Numbered from the stretch's first letter, positions 16,549 through 25,677 are shown. The stretch is DNA of 64,000 nt from Actinotignum schaalii_C (GCF_034119425.1 NZ_JAWUEL010000003.1:1-64000); one strand, 5' to 3'. The notes: generated by a model not told the origin, from the sequence alone. Numbers and translations are program-made.

Positions 16549-17007
16549 ATGCGCATTGCAATTATTGGAGCTAATGGCGCGGCCGGAAAACTCCTCACCC
16601 AGGAAGCGGTTGCGCGCGGACACGAGGTCATGGCCGTGACGCGCTCGGAAAACGAAACGGAAGCTCCGGTCTCGCTCCGCCGAGATATTTTCGATATTGA
16701 ACGCGGAGATATTGCCGGCGTCGATGCCATGGTAGATGCCCTCACGCCCAACGCGGATGCCGGGGAGGATTTCCCCGAACGTGCCGCGCGGCATCTCATT
16801 GAGTTGGTTTCCGGACTGCCGACCCGGCTCATCGTGCTCGATAACGGGGACGCGAAGGTCCCGACCGCTTTGGAGGGTGCCCACATCGCCAAATGGACAT
16901 ATATTTCCCCGGAGATCACCTCCGCCGATCTGGCCGCAGCCGTGATTGAGGAACTCGAGCGAGGCCCGCTGACCGCGCATATCCGCCAGCATCTGGTGGT
17001 GAGTTAG
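16549..17007 (+). CDS. Compact NAD(P)-binding NmrA-like protein
   Basis: A 152-residue Rossmann-fold protein opening with MRIAIIGANGAAGKLL, a classic dinucleotide-binding glycine motif. Relatives of the atypical SDR/NmrA type (YwnB-like) are about 205-215 residues. Here the stretch between RLIVLDNG (about residue 100) and WTYISPE (about 117) is only some 15 residues, so roughly 50 residues of the family's middle are missing. The end TSADLAAAVIEELERGPLTAHIRQHLVVS is preserved. The frame is open and AAAGGA precedes the ATG, so this looks like a working minimised protein rather than a pseudogene. The substrate is unknown; quinone or stress-related redox functions are common in the family. Confidence 0.75.
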   Translation: MRIAIIGANGAAGKLLTQEAVARGHEVMAVTRSENETEAPVSLRRDIFDIERGDIAGVDAMVDALTPNADAGEDFPERAARHLIELVSGLPTRLIVLDNGDAKVPTALEGAHIAKWTYISPEITSADLAAAVIEELERGPLTAHIRQHLVVS

Positions 17008-17099
17008 AAGTAGAGGAGTCAAAGTGAGGAGCGCCGGCAGGTGTAACACCCGAACGGGAACACACCCGAAGCAGAGCGCTTCCACGCAATGATAACCAA

Positions 17100-17129
17100 G
17101 GGCCGCGCCTGGGACTCCAGGGGCGGCCC
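17100..17129. terminator. Terminator hairpin downstream of the NmrA-like gene
   Basis: GGGCCGC-G-CCTGG pairs with CCAGG-G-GCGGCCC with one internal mismatch and a four-base loop, 92 bases past the stop. The rest of 17008-17199 shows nothing else. Confidence 0.7.
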
Positions 17130-17199
17130 TATTGGGCGAGCTCGCCAAGGCGTAGATTTTAAATGGCTCATGTCACAACGATGAACGGCAGGAGGAACG

Positions 17200-17658
17200 A
17201 TGATTATTTACTTCTCTGAAACTGGCACTACTGAGAAAGCAGCAGAACGCTTGCAGGGCGTTGTTGACGGCGATGTGGTGCGAATAGCAGCAGCTCGGCC
17301 GTATACAGATGCGGATTTAGATTGGCGGGTCGAAGATAGCCGGGCGAACCTGGAACAGCACGGAAAGCTCCCGGCCCCGGAACTTGAGGAACCGGTCGAA
17401 TTGGGCGGCGCAACGGAAGTGTTCCTTGGCTTCCCGATCTGGTGGGGTATCCCGCCGAAAGTGGTGGATAGCTTCGTGAACTCGCATGATTTGGGGAAGG
17501 CACGGGTGCACCCCTTCTGCACCTCCGGGAGTTCGCCGATGGACGAGGCGGAGGAGTACCTACGCTCCACCTTCCCGCAGATTGTGTGGGCACCAGGATT
17601 GCGTTTCCACGACAACCTGACCGAAGAAGATATCCGCGCCTGGGCCGATGCGCAGTAA
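17200..17658 (+). CDS. Flavodoxin-like protein
   Basis: A 152-residue flavodoxin-fold protein. MIIYFSETGTTEKAAERL is the FMN phosphate-binding loop. FLGFPIWWGIPPKVVDSF holds the aromatic residues that stack on the flavin, and PFCTSGSSPMDEAEEYL is the third loop. It is close to the short flavodoxin/YSF-type family and probably carries electrons or reduces quinones in the cytosol. GGAGG precedes the ATG. It overlaps the lipoprotein gene by 11 bases, so the two are co-translated. The partner reductase is not evident. Confidence 0.88.
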   Translation: MIIYFSETGTTEKAAERLQGVVDGDVVRIAAARPYTDADLDWRVEDSRANLEQHGKLPAPELEEPVELGGATEVFLGFPIWWGIPPKVVDSFVNSHDLGKARVHPFCTSGSSPMDEAEEYLRSTFPQIVWAPGLRFHDNLTEEDIRAWADAQ

Positions 17659-18145
17659 GGTCACGGGCGCGACCACTGCACTTATCGGAATCCTTGGCAC
17701 GCTTGCTACCCTCGCGGCATGCTCCCAGGAATCGCATCCCTCTTTCGATGAATTGGCGGCTTGCACCGGAAGTGTCACGCTCTCGCAGCTCAACCTTCCC
17801 GGGCCCTACGGGGTTTCCTGGACGGTTGAGTTTGCGGAGGGGGACACCGCTACCTTGACGTATAGCGTTCCTGGACAAGGCGCGGGTCTGACAGAGGTAT
17901 ATCGGGAAGCTTTCCCGGTTGATCCGCAGCTGCGAAAGGAGATGTGTATGCAGGCCACGGTTACGAAAGAAGCCGAGACCCTACCGGGCGGAGCTACCGT
18001 CAGCTGGGATCTCCCTCCGGCCGGCTCGGGACACACCAATGACGTGGAAGCAACTGCATTGATGGAACCGGTCATGCTTATGGTCACCCAGGAACGCCTG
18101 TGGGCCGCGAACAAAGCGTATGAGGAATACGCACACAATCGCTAG
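17648..18145 (+). CDS. Secreted lipoprotein, unknown function
   Basis: A 165-residue predicted lipoprotein. A Lys/Arg start, a hydrophobic stretch and the lipobox LATLAAC place the modified Cys at residue 25. The mature part has two further cysteines (in ELAACTG and KEMCMQ) that could form a disulfide. The rest is beta-rich (VSWTVEFAEGDTATLTYSV). No family recognised. The ATG overlaps the end of the flavodoxin gene by 11 bases in another frame. The pairing with a flavodoxin may be incidental. Confidence 0.7.
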   Translation: MRSKVTGATTALIGILGTLATLAACSQESHPSFDELAACTGSVTLSQLNLPGPYGVSWTVEFAEGDTATLTYSVPGQGAGLTEVYREAFPVDPQLRKEMCMQATVTKEAETLPGGATVSWDLPPAGSGHTNDVEATALMEPVMLMVTQERLWAANKAYEEYAHNR

Positions 18146-18167
18146 TGGGCGCGGGGCGGCAGGCGCG

Positions 18168-18177
18168 GCGTCGTCGT
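18168..18177. repeat. GCGTCGTCGT repeat copy
   Basis: An exact copy 22 bases past the lipoprotein stop and 59 bases before the left arm of the terminator hairpin. Confidence 0.55.
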
Positions 18178-18235
18178 TCTAAATAAGCGACGGCACGGGA
18201 ACCGCATGCCGCCACGGCGCGAACCACAACCGAAA

Positions 18236-18281
18236 AGCAGGTACCACCGCCCAATCTTCGAACCGGACGGTGGTACCTGCT
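18236..18281. terminator. Bidirectional terminator, perfect 14-bp stem
   Basis: AGCAGGTACCACCG (18236-18249) and CGGTGGTACCTGCT (18268-18281) pair perfectly around 18 bases. The hairpin lies between the convergent lipoprotein and MHS transporter genes, 16 bases from the latter's stop. Confidence 0.8.
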
Positions 18282-18296
18282 CTCACACCAAGCGAA

Positions 18297-19736
18297 TTAG
18301 GCTTCTTCTCTTACTTCTTCTTCCAGATCAGCGGTAATAACCTTGCCCATGGTTTCCGGCGTGGACAGGCAGGACAGGATACCCAAGCCCATCATGATGG
18401 TCGTGAAGGTCAGTACCGGCAACCAACCGAAGCTACCCGGACGCACGATAATAGCGGCGATCATCGGCGTGAAGCCCACGATGATATTGCCCAGCTGAGT
18501 CGACACTGCGTAACCCGTCATGCGCAGGCGGGTCGGGAACATCTCGCTGTACATCGGCGCTTGCACAACATTTCCACCGGCCAAGGTCAAGCCGATAATA
18601 AAGAGCAACACGACGAGCAGCGGCACATTCTTGAGCTGAATTGCCCAGAAGATCGCCGGGAACAGCACCACGAGGCTAAACATTGACATGAGGTACACCG
18701 GCCGACGCCCGATCTTATCCGAGAGCGCAGCCCACACCGGCTGAATAGGAACACCAATACCCATCGAGAGGGTGGCTAGCGCCAACAGGGTTGAACGCTC
18801 CCATCCCCAGTAAGTAGTTCCGTAATTAAGCATGTAATTCGTGAGCAAAGCGCCGGTAATCGCGTACTGCCCCATGGCCATAACGCGAATGACTTGGCGC
18901 CAGTGATTCTTGAACAGGTCACCGAGACTCCCCTTATTGGTGGTCTCCCCAGTTTGTCCGGCCGTGCGGTGCGCGAGTTTACCTTCCTCGCGGGCGAGCG
19001 CCTCGTATACTTCACGCGGCTCATCGGCCTTCACACGTACCCACAGCGCGTACAGCACCAGCGGGATAGCAACAAAGTAAGGGATACGCCAACCCCCACC
19101 GAGAAGGAAAGCCTCATCTTTGGAGACCGGGATAAAGGCAGCGATACCGAGCAGCATCCCGATGAGGAGCCCGTGCATGGTAAAAGCAACGAGGCGACCG
19201 CGTTTCTCCGGCGGGGCAAGCTCGGAGGTCATTGCAGTAGATCCGGCCTGTTCACCACCTGCGGAGAAGCCCTGGATCAGCCGCATAATGATCAAGATGA
19301 CACCGGCGGTTGCGCCGACCGAATCATACGAAGGCAAGAAACCGATCACTAAGGTAGCGAAGCCCATCAAGCCAAGGGTAAGAAGGAGCGTTTTCTTCCG
19401 GCCCCAGGCATCGCCGAGGTGGCCGAGCACGATGGCGCCGAGGGGCCGAGCAAGATATGCAACACCGAATGAGGCGAGCGAGGCAATATTGGCCAGGGTT
19501 GGATCATCCCCACCGCCGAAGAAAACGGAGGGGAAGATAACCGCGGATGCGGTTCCGTACAGCCCGAAGTCGTAGTATTCGGCAACCGCGCCCCAAAAAC
19601 CAGATTTCGCGGCTTTCTTCGCGGATTTCTCCAGGCTCACTCCCCCACCCGTCGCCGCGTTGGCTGCTTTCGATACGTCATTGTTATCCGACGGCGGTAT
19701 CGGTCTGGTACCCGTTACCGTGTGTGGGTCCGTCAT
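18297..19736 (-). CDS. MFS transporter, metabolite:H+ symporter (MHS) family
   Basis: A 479-residue, 12-segment proton symporter of the ShiA/ProP-like MHS family. Diagnostic stretches are AVAEYYDFGLYGTASAVIFP in segment 1, RPLGAIVLGHLGDAWGRKKTL (family loop 2-3), RLIQGFSAGGEQAGSTAMTSELAPPEKRGR and the C-terminal PTRLRMTGYAVSTQLGNIIVG. Family substrates include shikimate, proline/betaine, dicarboxylates and citrate; the sequence does not separate them. Residues 1-45 are hydrophilic. It is monocistronic and divergent from the LuxR gene, with a GGGTGA/TCACCC inverted repeat around 19916-19938 in the shared region. Confidence 0.88.
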   Translation of the reverse strand: MTDPHTVTGTRPIPPSDNNDVSKAANAATGGGVSLEKSAKKAAKSGFWGAVAEYYDFGLYGTASAVIFPSVFFGGGDDPTLANIASLASFGVAYLARPLGAIVLGHLGDAWGRKKTLLLTLGLMGFATLVIGFLPSYDSVGATAGVILIIMRLIQGFSAGGEQAGSTAMTSELAPPEKRGRLVAFTMHGLLIGMLLGIAAFIPVSKDEAFLLGGGWRIPYFVAIPLVLYALWVRVKADEPREVYEALAREEGKLAHRTAGQTGETTNKGSLGDLFKNHWRQVIRVMAMGQYAITGALLTNYMLNYGTTYWGWERSTLLALATLSMGIGVPIQPVWAALSDKIGRRPVYLMSMFSLVVLFPAIFWAIQLKNVPLLVVLLFIIGLTLAGGNVVQAPMYSEMFPTRLRMTGYAVSTQLGNIIVGFTPMIAAIIVRPGSFGWLPVLTFTTIMMGLGILSCLSTPETMGKVITADLEEEVREEA

Positions 19737-19956
19737 TGGTTATCCTTTCACGCAACGGAGCTGCTTCGCATCCGTTATATGCGGTTATTCCTGAGCGTTC
19801 CCTTACGCCCATGCGATAGCGTAATGAGCTGCCGGCACGGTGAAGAGCGGTGAAGCGGGTGAATAAGGGCCTCTCCTTTCCTACTTTCGGACGAGTAGAC
19901 TAATCCGTGCTCACAGGGTGACTACCCTAGATTCACCCGGTGGATGGTGATGCGGA

Positions 19957-20895
19957 ATGCGAACGAATCTACAATTCTCACAGCGTTTGACAGATGCCAT
20001 ACAGGCGCTCCACGCAGCCACGGACCGCCGCACCATTGCGCGTTATATTGTTGCTTTGCTTGCGGATGTAGCGCCGAATGCGGATTATATTTATTTTTAC
20101 GCTTTCCTCCCGCGGCACAACGTTTTCGCGGTTCTGGGGGTCTACGGATTCCCCCATTACAATTCCACGCTCGTGGTTGAGGCGAATTCGCCTTTCGGGA
20201 GGACCCTCGGGCGCCGCGAACAGTACTGGGCCCGTACTCCCACCGAGGTAGCTGAACTGTACTCTTTCCCCGCGGATTCTTCCCTGGCATACGAGCGGAT
20301 GAGCCCATTACAACGCTTTGCCGCAGCGGCCACCCACGCATCCGCGGTTATCCAACCCTGCATCATCGGGCAGGAATTGCAGGGCACTCTCTGGCTGGAA
20401 TCACACTCGCGCGCGGGGGCTTTCTCCGCAACAGATCGCTCACGTATATCCCAGCTCTCCACGCTTGTGGCATTACTTTTACGCGCCGCGCCCCGGGCAA
20501 CTATTCTCAACTCCGAAGGTTTAGCGGAGGTATGGGAAGTGCTGCCCTCGAATCCTGCACCGGTAACACCTGGTTTCCCGGGCGCCCCGGGTTCGCCGGC
20601 AACCACGGGCGTGACGGCAGCGCCAGCCGCTGAGATACCCGCGGCGAGCGCCGCACCCGGAAACGCACGGGCCCGCGCTAACTCACAACGCGGCCCCGCC
20701 CTGACTCCCCGCGAAAGGGATGTCCTCACCCAGATCGCCCAAGGACACACCAATTCGGACGCGGCCGCGACCTTGCACGTTTCGATCAATACGGTGCGCA
20801 GCCACCGCCGTAGCCTCATGCGTAAACTCGGTGCCCACAATGCGGTGGAACTCCTTGACGCAGCGGCTCATGCCGGAAGTGTGCCGAGCGCCTAG
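19957..20895 (+). CDS. LuxR-family regulator with GAF-like sensor domain
   Basis: A 312-residue regulator. Residues 1-190 resemble a GAF-type sensor (RRTIARYIVALLADVAPNADYIYFYAFL...GTLWLESHSR). Residues 195-235 are a Pro/Ala/Gly linker. Residues 243-305 are a LuxR helix-turn-helix (LTPRERDVLTQIAQGHTNSDAAATLHVSINTVRSHRRSLMRKL). It is oriented away from the MHS transporter and toward the Abhydrolase_10 gene 131 bases downstream, so it may control either. The ligand is unknown. The ribosome site before ATG 19957 is weak. Confidence 0.82.
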   Translation: MRTNLQFSQRLTDAIQALHAATDRRTIARYIVALLADVAPNADYIYFYAFLPRHNVFAVLGVYGFPHYNSTLVVEANSPFGRTLGRREQYWARTPTEVAELYSFPADSSLAYERMSPLQRFAAAATHASAVIQPCIIGQELQGTLWLESHSRAGAFSATDRSRISQLSTLVALLLRAAPRATILNSEGLAEVWEVLPSNPAPVTPGFPGAPGSPATTGVTAAPAAEIPAASAAPGNARARANSQRGPALTPRERDVLTQIAQGHTNSDAAATLHVSINTVRSHRRSLMRKLGAHNAVELLDAAAHAGSVPSA

Positions 20896-21026
20896 CGGGA
20901 TGAGCGGGACTAGTCCCCGGGCGGGGTTCCGGAGGTGTTTTCACCCCCGCTGCCCTCGGCCGGGTGCAGGGAAGGCACCTAGGCTGACGATTGACCGCAG
21001 TCGGAGAGAATTTCGAGGGAGAAATG

Positions 21027-22601
21027 ATGAACGCACTAGCACTGACCGTACCGGTTCCCGATGCCGCGGGCCCGATCCCCGTAACCGATACCAGCCACCC
21101 ATTTTCGAGTATGCGTTTCGCGCGCGAACCGCTAGATTTAGCCGCATACGGATATGTGGAGGAGGAGTATTTCCTTTCCGGTAGCGTGAATGTTTACGCT
21201 TTTGCGTCAGAGCCGGATGTAAACGGTGCGGACCGTGGTGGCCGCGGGGAAAAGGCCGACGGCGCCCAGCCGGCGGCCTGCGTCGTCGTAGAAAAAGAAG
21301 GAATCCCGTATTGCACGCGTGTGCTGGTGCGGCGCCCGGCAGAGGGAGGTTCAGGCACGGCGTGGGTTTCTATTTCGAATGCCTCGCAAGGGTATGACAT
21401 TGAAGATGATTGGCGGCGGGCCTGGGATTATGTGATGAGCAGGCGGCATACCTACGTATCCGTGACGGCCAAGCCCATCCAGATTTCCGCCTTGCAGACC
21501 TTTGATCCGGAGCGTTACGGGAAGCTGAGCTGGGGCGGAAAGCCGCGTCAGATTGATGCGACGGAGCCGGGCTGGAATCCGTTTATGCAGCTTGACGAAT
21601 GTGAAGAAGGCTTGGCCTGGGATGTGATTGCGCAGGTGTCCGCGTGGTTGCACTCGCCGAGCAGTCCTGCGAGGGCGGGGCACGTTTTCCTCATGGGGCA
21701 GTCACAATCCTCGGTGTACGCCAATACGTACCTCACGTATTTCCACGATGTGCTGCGGCTGGCAAGCGGGGCGCATCCCTTCAATGGTTACGCTCCCGGG
21801 GTTGGATCGGTGTACGTCAAGGCGATTAACCAGCACGGGACCGGGGTTCCGCCCCGGATTCTGCGCACCTTGGCCTTGGGCGGGACCGGAACCGGCGCGA
21901 AGCGCCACGGGGCTTTTGTATTCCACCTGGTGGAGCCGGCCCAGCTTGATATGCCGGTGGTCAGCACTTCTTCGGAGGCCGATGTGAGCCTCTTTGGAGC
22001 GAGCCCCGAGTGCCTGCGCTTGGGGGACGGACCGCTGCGCCGGCATTGGCACGTGCGGCGCTCCCAGCATTCCGATGCTCGTTCACGGGTGATTCCGCAA
22101 AATTCGGAAGTGGTCAAGGCGAAGCGGCGCCCGCGCCAGATGGATACCGCATTCTTGGAGGCGCTGAGTGTGCTCCCCATTGAGCCCATTATTACCGGGG
22201 CCATGGCCGCGGTGGAGAAGTGGGCAGCGGAAGGCGTGCCGGCGGCGCCTTCTACCTGGTTTGATGCTGAGGGCGACCGGTGGGTGAAGGATAGTTCCGG
22301 CCTACTTTCGGGCGGGATTGAATTAGGGCTCCTGGCGCATCCTATTGCGGACTTCCTTCCGGGAGCGCCGGAGAATCCCGTCTACGGCCTCATGGCGCTG
22401 CACTCGCGCGAGTCGATTCTGGGGCGTTTCGCTTCTTTTGAGGACTACCAGGCCGCCTGCGATGAGGTCGATGACGCGCTGGAAGCGACCGGTTACCTTG
22501 AGCCCGTGGGCAGGCGTTTACTCCACGCCGTGGAGCGTGAGCTGTGGGAGCGCGCGGTGAACGGGGCGCCGGCTCCGCTGAGTTCACCACAAGGTCGGTA
22601 A
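21027..22601 (+). CDS. Alpha/beta hydrolase domain-containing protein (Abhydrolase_10 type)
   Basis: A 524-residue protein matching the large actinobacterial alpha/beta hydrolase-domain family PF20091. The opening VPVPDAAGPIPVTDTSHPFSS, then LDLAAYGYVEEEYFLSGSVNVY, and GHVFLMGQSQSSVYANTYLTYFH with the nucleophile elbow G-Q-S-Q-S are characteristic. No signal peptide. I placed the start at ATG 21027 (ATG 21024 is adjacent) because GAGGGAG lies just upstream; the frame extends to a TTG at 20991 without a ribosome site. Substrates of this family are largely uncharacterised; an ester or lactone hydrolase is likely. Confidence 0.8.
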   Translation: MNALALTVPVPDAAGPIPVTDTSHPFSSMRFAREPLDLAAYGYVEEEYFLSGSVNVYAFASEPDVNGADRGGRGEKADGAQPAACVVVEKEGIPYCTRVLVRRPAEGGSGTAWVSISNASQGYDIEDDWRRAWDYVMSRRHTYVSVTAKPIQISALQTFDPERYGKLSWGGKPRQIDATEPGWNPFMQLDECEEGLAWDVIAQVSAWLHSPSSPARAGHVFLMGQSQSSVYANTYLTYFHDVLRLASGAHPFNGYAPGVGSVYVKAINQHGTGVPPRILRTLALGGTGTGAKRHGAFVFHLVEPAQLDMPVVSTSSEADVSLFGASPECLRLGDGPLRRHWHVRRSQHSDARSRVIPQNSEVVKAKRRPRQMDTAFLEALSVLPIEPIITGAMAAVEKWAAEGVPAAPSTWFDAEGDRWVKDSSGLLSGGIELGLLAHPIADFLPGAPENPVYGLMALHSRESILGRFASFEDYQAACDEVDDALEATGYLEPVGRRLLHAVERELWERAVNGAPAPLSSPQGR

Positions 22602-22641
22602 TTTCGCCTGAGCTCCCGGTGCGTGAGGTGCGGCGTCGCCC

Positions 22642-24081
22642 TTAATCCCGCGCACTCAAAGCACCGGTTTCTTCCAGGTAAGTCTCCCACTGCGGCGAGG
22701 CCGGAATGCGCCTGACCTGCGCAGACGCCAACATAGCAAAGGCCGCGAGCGCGGTGGGAAGGGCGAAGGCACTCTGGGTGAGTTCCCAGCCCAGAGTGCC
22801 GATGCCCCAGCCCGCGAGCGCGGGCGCGAAAGCGGCCGCGCCGGAGGAGAAGAACTGGCTGACCGAACCCACGCGCCCCATGAGCTCGTTGGGCGTCATG
22901 AGAGTGACGAGGCCCAGGACCGCGGCGTTGACGGCGGGAATGATGAGACCCATCAGGGCGTACATCGCGCCGATCCACCCCAGGCCGGGCAGGAAAGGCA
23001 CAAGGGCGACGACGCCGGCGCACAGGAGGAATCCCGCCACGATCAGCACTCCGGAAGGCACGCGGGCAACCACTTTGGCGGCGACCACTGCCCCTGCAAG
23101 CGCTCCGCAACCGAGCGCGGTGGCGAGCAGGCCGATGAGTGCGGGCGCGACTCCGCGGCTGGCAAGGCCGAGGGTGACGCTCATCATCATGCCGGCCCAC
23201 CCCAAGTTGAGCAGGCAGGCGCAGATAAGGAGCACGCGCACCACGGTGCGATTCCACATCCAGCGCAGTGATTCGTTGAATTCCGCGAGCGCCGGGGAGA
23301 GGCGGCCGGAACGCTTCGACTTTGGCGAATCCCCGGAGCGGGCGGCGCTTTTAGCACGCTTGGAATCGCAAGAGCGCTCGGCACCGCCGGATTGAGTGGC
23401 GCTTTCTGAGCCCTCGCGGCGCCCGGGCCGGTAATCCCCACGCATGCGCAGCGTGGCCACCATACTCGCCAACTGCCCAATGATTTGCGCGAGGGCAGGA
23501 ACGTAGAGGTGGATAGCGAGCAGTGCCCCGCCTGCCGGGCCGGTGGCCAGGGTAATAGCGGCGTCGCGCCCCTGATTTGCAGCCACGGCGTTGGGCAGCA
23601 AGCGCCCGGGTACCACCTGTTTGAGCATGGAATTAGAGGCCGGGGAAAGCAGCGAATTGCGCAAGCGGTCCAGGAAGGCGAGTGCGGCGAGGTTCGCCAC
23701 GTTCGCCGTGCCGGTGAGGAGCAGCACCACCAGCGCCACCTGCGCGAGCACACCCAGGCCGGAGGAAACCAGGCGCAGAGCGCGCCGGTTGTGGCGGTCG
23801 GCCAGGACTCCCCCGGGAAGGATGCCCAGCAGGGTGCCCGCCCCTTGGAAAAAGCCTACGGTTCCGGCGTGGACCGGGGAGCCGGTGACGGCCAGGCAGA
23901 CCAGCGGGAAGGCGAACATAGCGATGCCGGCGCCCAGGTCTTGGAGGAGATCGCCGGCAAACCAGGCGCGGTATTCACGCGAAGCCCAGATGGTGGCCGG
24001 CTCACGCTCCGAACCGGCCACCTGATTTTCGGCGGTCACCTGATCCGTTACTGTGACTGGCGCATCTGCCGTGCTTGACAT
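22642..24081 (-). CDS. MFS exporter (EntS-like MFS_3)
   Basis: A 479-residue MFS protein of the enterobactin-exporter/MFS_3 type: WASREYRAWFAGDLLQDLGAGIAMFAFPLVCLAVTG in segment 1, GGVLADRHNRRALRLVSSG (loop 2-3), FLDRLRNSLLSPASNSMLKQVV and LMTPNELMGRVGSVSQFF. The central cytoplasmic loop carries an unusual Ser/Arg/Lys-rich insertion of about 50 residues (near 205-255). The start is ATG 24081, preceded by AAGGAG. It is divergent from an ArsR-type regulator with a strong operator between them, so it is probably an efflux pump induced by the regulator's ligand. Confidence 0.85.
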   Translation of the reverse strand: MSSTADAPVTVTDQVTAENQVAGSEREPATIWASREYRAWFAGDLLQDLGAGIAMFAFPLVCLAVTGSPVHAGTVGFFQGAGTLLGILPGGVLADRHNRRALRLVSSGLGVLAQVALVVLLLTGTANVANLAALAFLDRLRNSLLSPASNSMLKQVVPGRLLPNAVAANQGRDAAITLATGPAGGALLAIHLYVPALAQIIGQLASMVATLRMRGDYRPGRREGSESATQSGGAERSCDSKRAKSAARSGDSPKSKRSGRLSPALAEFNESLRWMWNRTVVRVLLICACLLNLGWAGMMMSVTLGLASRGVAPALIGLLATALGCGALAGAVVAAKVVARVPSGVLIVAGFLLCAGVVALVPFLPGLGWIGAMYALMGLIIPAVNAAVLGLVTLMTPNELMGRVGSVSQFFSSGAAAFAPALAGWGIGTLGWELTQSAFALPTALAAFAMLASAQVRRIPASPQWETYLEETGALSARD

Positions 24082-24134
24082 GCTTTCTCCTTGCCTATTC
24101 TTGGCCATTTCCCTGGCTTCTACCTCCCACTATA

Positions 24135-24158
24135 ATTGCGCAACATATATTGCGCAAT
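24135..24158. promoter_or_regulatory. ArsR-type operator ATTGCGCAA-catata-TTGCGCAAT
   Basis: A perfect 9-base inverted repeat around six bases, midway between the divergent exporter and ArsR genes. Each arm contains the self-palindrome TTGCGCAA. A further half-site TTGCGAA lies at 24164-24170. Confidence 0.75.
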
Positions 24159-24194
24159 AGTTGTTGCGAATATGGGAGAACCGGGCACTCCAGC

Positions 24195-24200
24195 TACAAT
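24195..24200 (+). promoter_or_regulatory. -10 box TACAAT of a leaderless ArsR transcript
   Basis: TACAAT ends six bases before the ATG at 24207, and no ribosome site exists between them. The operator at 24135-24158 would cover the -35 region and beyond. Confidence 0.5.
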
Positions 24201-24206
24201 GAACCC

Positions 24207-24884
24207 ATGGCTTCATCTGACGGCACCCCCGAATCGAGTAGCACCGCACCGGGGACCACCACAACAGAAACGGCGACTCGCCTCAACCGCGAACAGCTGC
24301 GGGCGCTTTCTCACCCGGTTCGTTTAAGTTTACTTCACACGCTGAGCCGCCTAGGCCACGCGCGCGCCGCCGACCTGGCCGAAGAACTGGACCTACCCGC
24401 CAATTCCATGAGTTACCACCTGCGGATTCTGGCTCGCGGCGGCTTGATTCGCGAGGATCCCACCCAGGCGCGCGATAAGCGGGATCGGGTGTGGACGCTC
24501 ACGTCCCCGCGCATGGCCACTGATTCCAGCCTGCCCAATCCGGAGTATTCCAAAAGCGTGACCGCGGCCGGCACCGCGATTCTAGAGTGGGCCACCTCAT
24601 TGTGGCTGGCCGCGATGACCGCCCGCACCGATCACCCGGAGGAACGGCCACTGTTCACCAGCTTGCACCCGGCGGAAGTTCTGCTCACCCGCGAGCAAGC
24701 TGCCGACCTTTCCAAGAAAATGTACGAGCTCGTGGAGGAATACCGGGTGGATAATGAGGCCGCCGCGGCGAACGGTCAAGAAGGCGCCAGCACGGGTGAC
24801 GATACGAAAGATGCCACAGATGACGCCACGCCTTTCGTCACCCTGCAGGCCATTATTCCGCGCAGCCCCCACAAAGATTCGTAG
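24207..24884 (+). CDS. ArsR-family winged-helix repressor
   Basis: A 225-residue regulator. After a Ser/Thr-rich tail of about 28 residues comes an ArsR-type winged helix (REQLRALSHPVRLSLLHTLSRLGHARAADLAEELDLPANSMSYHLRILARGGLIREDP, about residues 31-90). The second half looks like the C-terminal part of YdfF/HTH_20-type regulators, with helices EWATSLWLAAMTARTDHPEERPLF and LSKKMYELVEEYR. No metal-binding Cys pair is visible, so a small organic effector is more likely than a metal. It should repress the divergent MFS exporter and itself through the shared operator. Confidence 0.85.
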   Translation: MASSDGTPESSSTAPGTTTTETATRLNREQLRALSHPVRLSLLHTLSRLGHARAADLAEELDLPANSMSYHLRILARGGLIREDPTQARDKRDRVWTLTSPRMATDSSLPNPEYSKSVTAAGTAILEWATSLWLAAMTARTDHPEERPLFTSLHPAEVLLTREQAADLSKKMYELVEEYRVDNEAAAANGQEGASTGDDTKDATDDATPFVTLQAIIPRSPHKDS

Positions 24885-24949
24885 CCAACCTCAAGCCATA
24901 GCGGGGGGACATCACAGCGCGGAAACTTTCCCTAGCGAACCCGCGAAAC

Positions 24950-25630
24950 CTAATACGCCTCCAGCCGCAGTTCGCCGGCGAAAACCCCGCGGGTGCGCAG
25001 CAGGGTTTTCCCATTATCGTCGCCGCTCACCCAGGATAGGCAGAGCACCCCACTCCCCGGCTCCACTTCAAGCACTTCGGCATCATCCGCGCTGGCGGTG
25101 CCGTGCGCGAGCGTGAGCTGCGTCGTCGTTAAATGGTAACCGTAGGCATTTTCGAGGCAATCTCGGACCGGGCGGCTGAGATCCTCGGAGAGCAGGTCGG
25201 GGAAATGTTTGGCATCGATGTGGGTTTCTTCGACGCCGCGCACGCCGGGCCCGGTGCGCAGCTGGCGGATAAGGTACACAAATTCACCGGCATCCAAGCC
25301 GAAAGCTTCGCGTTGGGCAGAGCTAGCCCGCTGCAAAGCGCAGCCGATGAGCTCGGTATCGAGTCGAGTGCGCAGATGATCCTCGAGGCTAGGTAGCGGT
25401 TCGCGCGTTTTTTCCGGGGGCGGGGCCGCCACAAAAGTGCCCTTCCCCGGAATGCCGACGGTCCGCCCTTCTTGAGCAAGCAGGGTGAGGGCGCGGCGCA
25501 CCGTCATGGGGGCCACGTCCATTTTGCGCGAAAGCTCCAGTTCGCTATCGAGTTTTGCACCGGGCTGCAGCGTTGCAATGGTCGCGAGGAGACTTTCGTA
25601 CACGGCTGCATATTTCGGCTTCATGACCAT
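24950..25630 (-). CDS. GntR-family regulator with UTRA domain
   Basis: A 226-residue GntR/HutC-subfamily regulator. The winged helix is at residues 5-70 (LDSELELSRKMDVAPMTVRRALTLLAQEGRTVGIPGKGTFV) and the UTRA effector domain at about 85-225. UTRA regulators bind sugars or sugar phosphates. Two start codons, ATG 25630 and ATG 25624, are equally possible; no strong ribosome site. It is divergent from the double hydrolase/sugar porter operon, with the ACCCTAGG operator between, so it likely controls both directions. Confidence 0.87.
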   Translation of the reverse strand: MVMKPKYAAVYESLLATIATLQPGAKLDSELELSRKMDVAPMTVRRALTLLAQEGRTVGIPGKGTFVAAPPPEKTREPLPSLEDHLRTRLDTELIGCALQRASSAQREAFGLDAGEFVYLIRQLRTGPGVRGVEETHIDAKHFPDLLSEDLSRPVRDCLENAYGYHLTTTQLTLAHGTASADDAEVLEVEPGSGVLCLSWVSGDDNGKTLLRTRGVFAGELRLEAY

Positions 25631-25677
25631 TATTATTACCTAGATCTCACCACGAAAGGCGCCCGCACCCTAGACGG

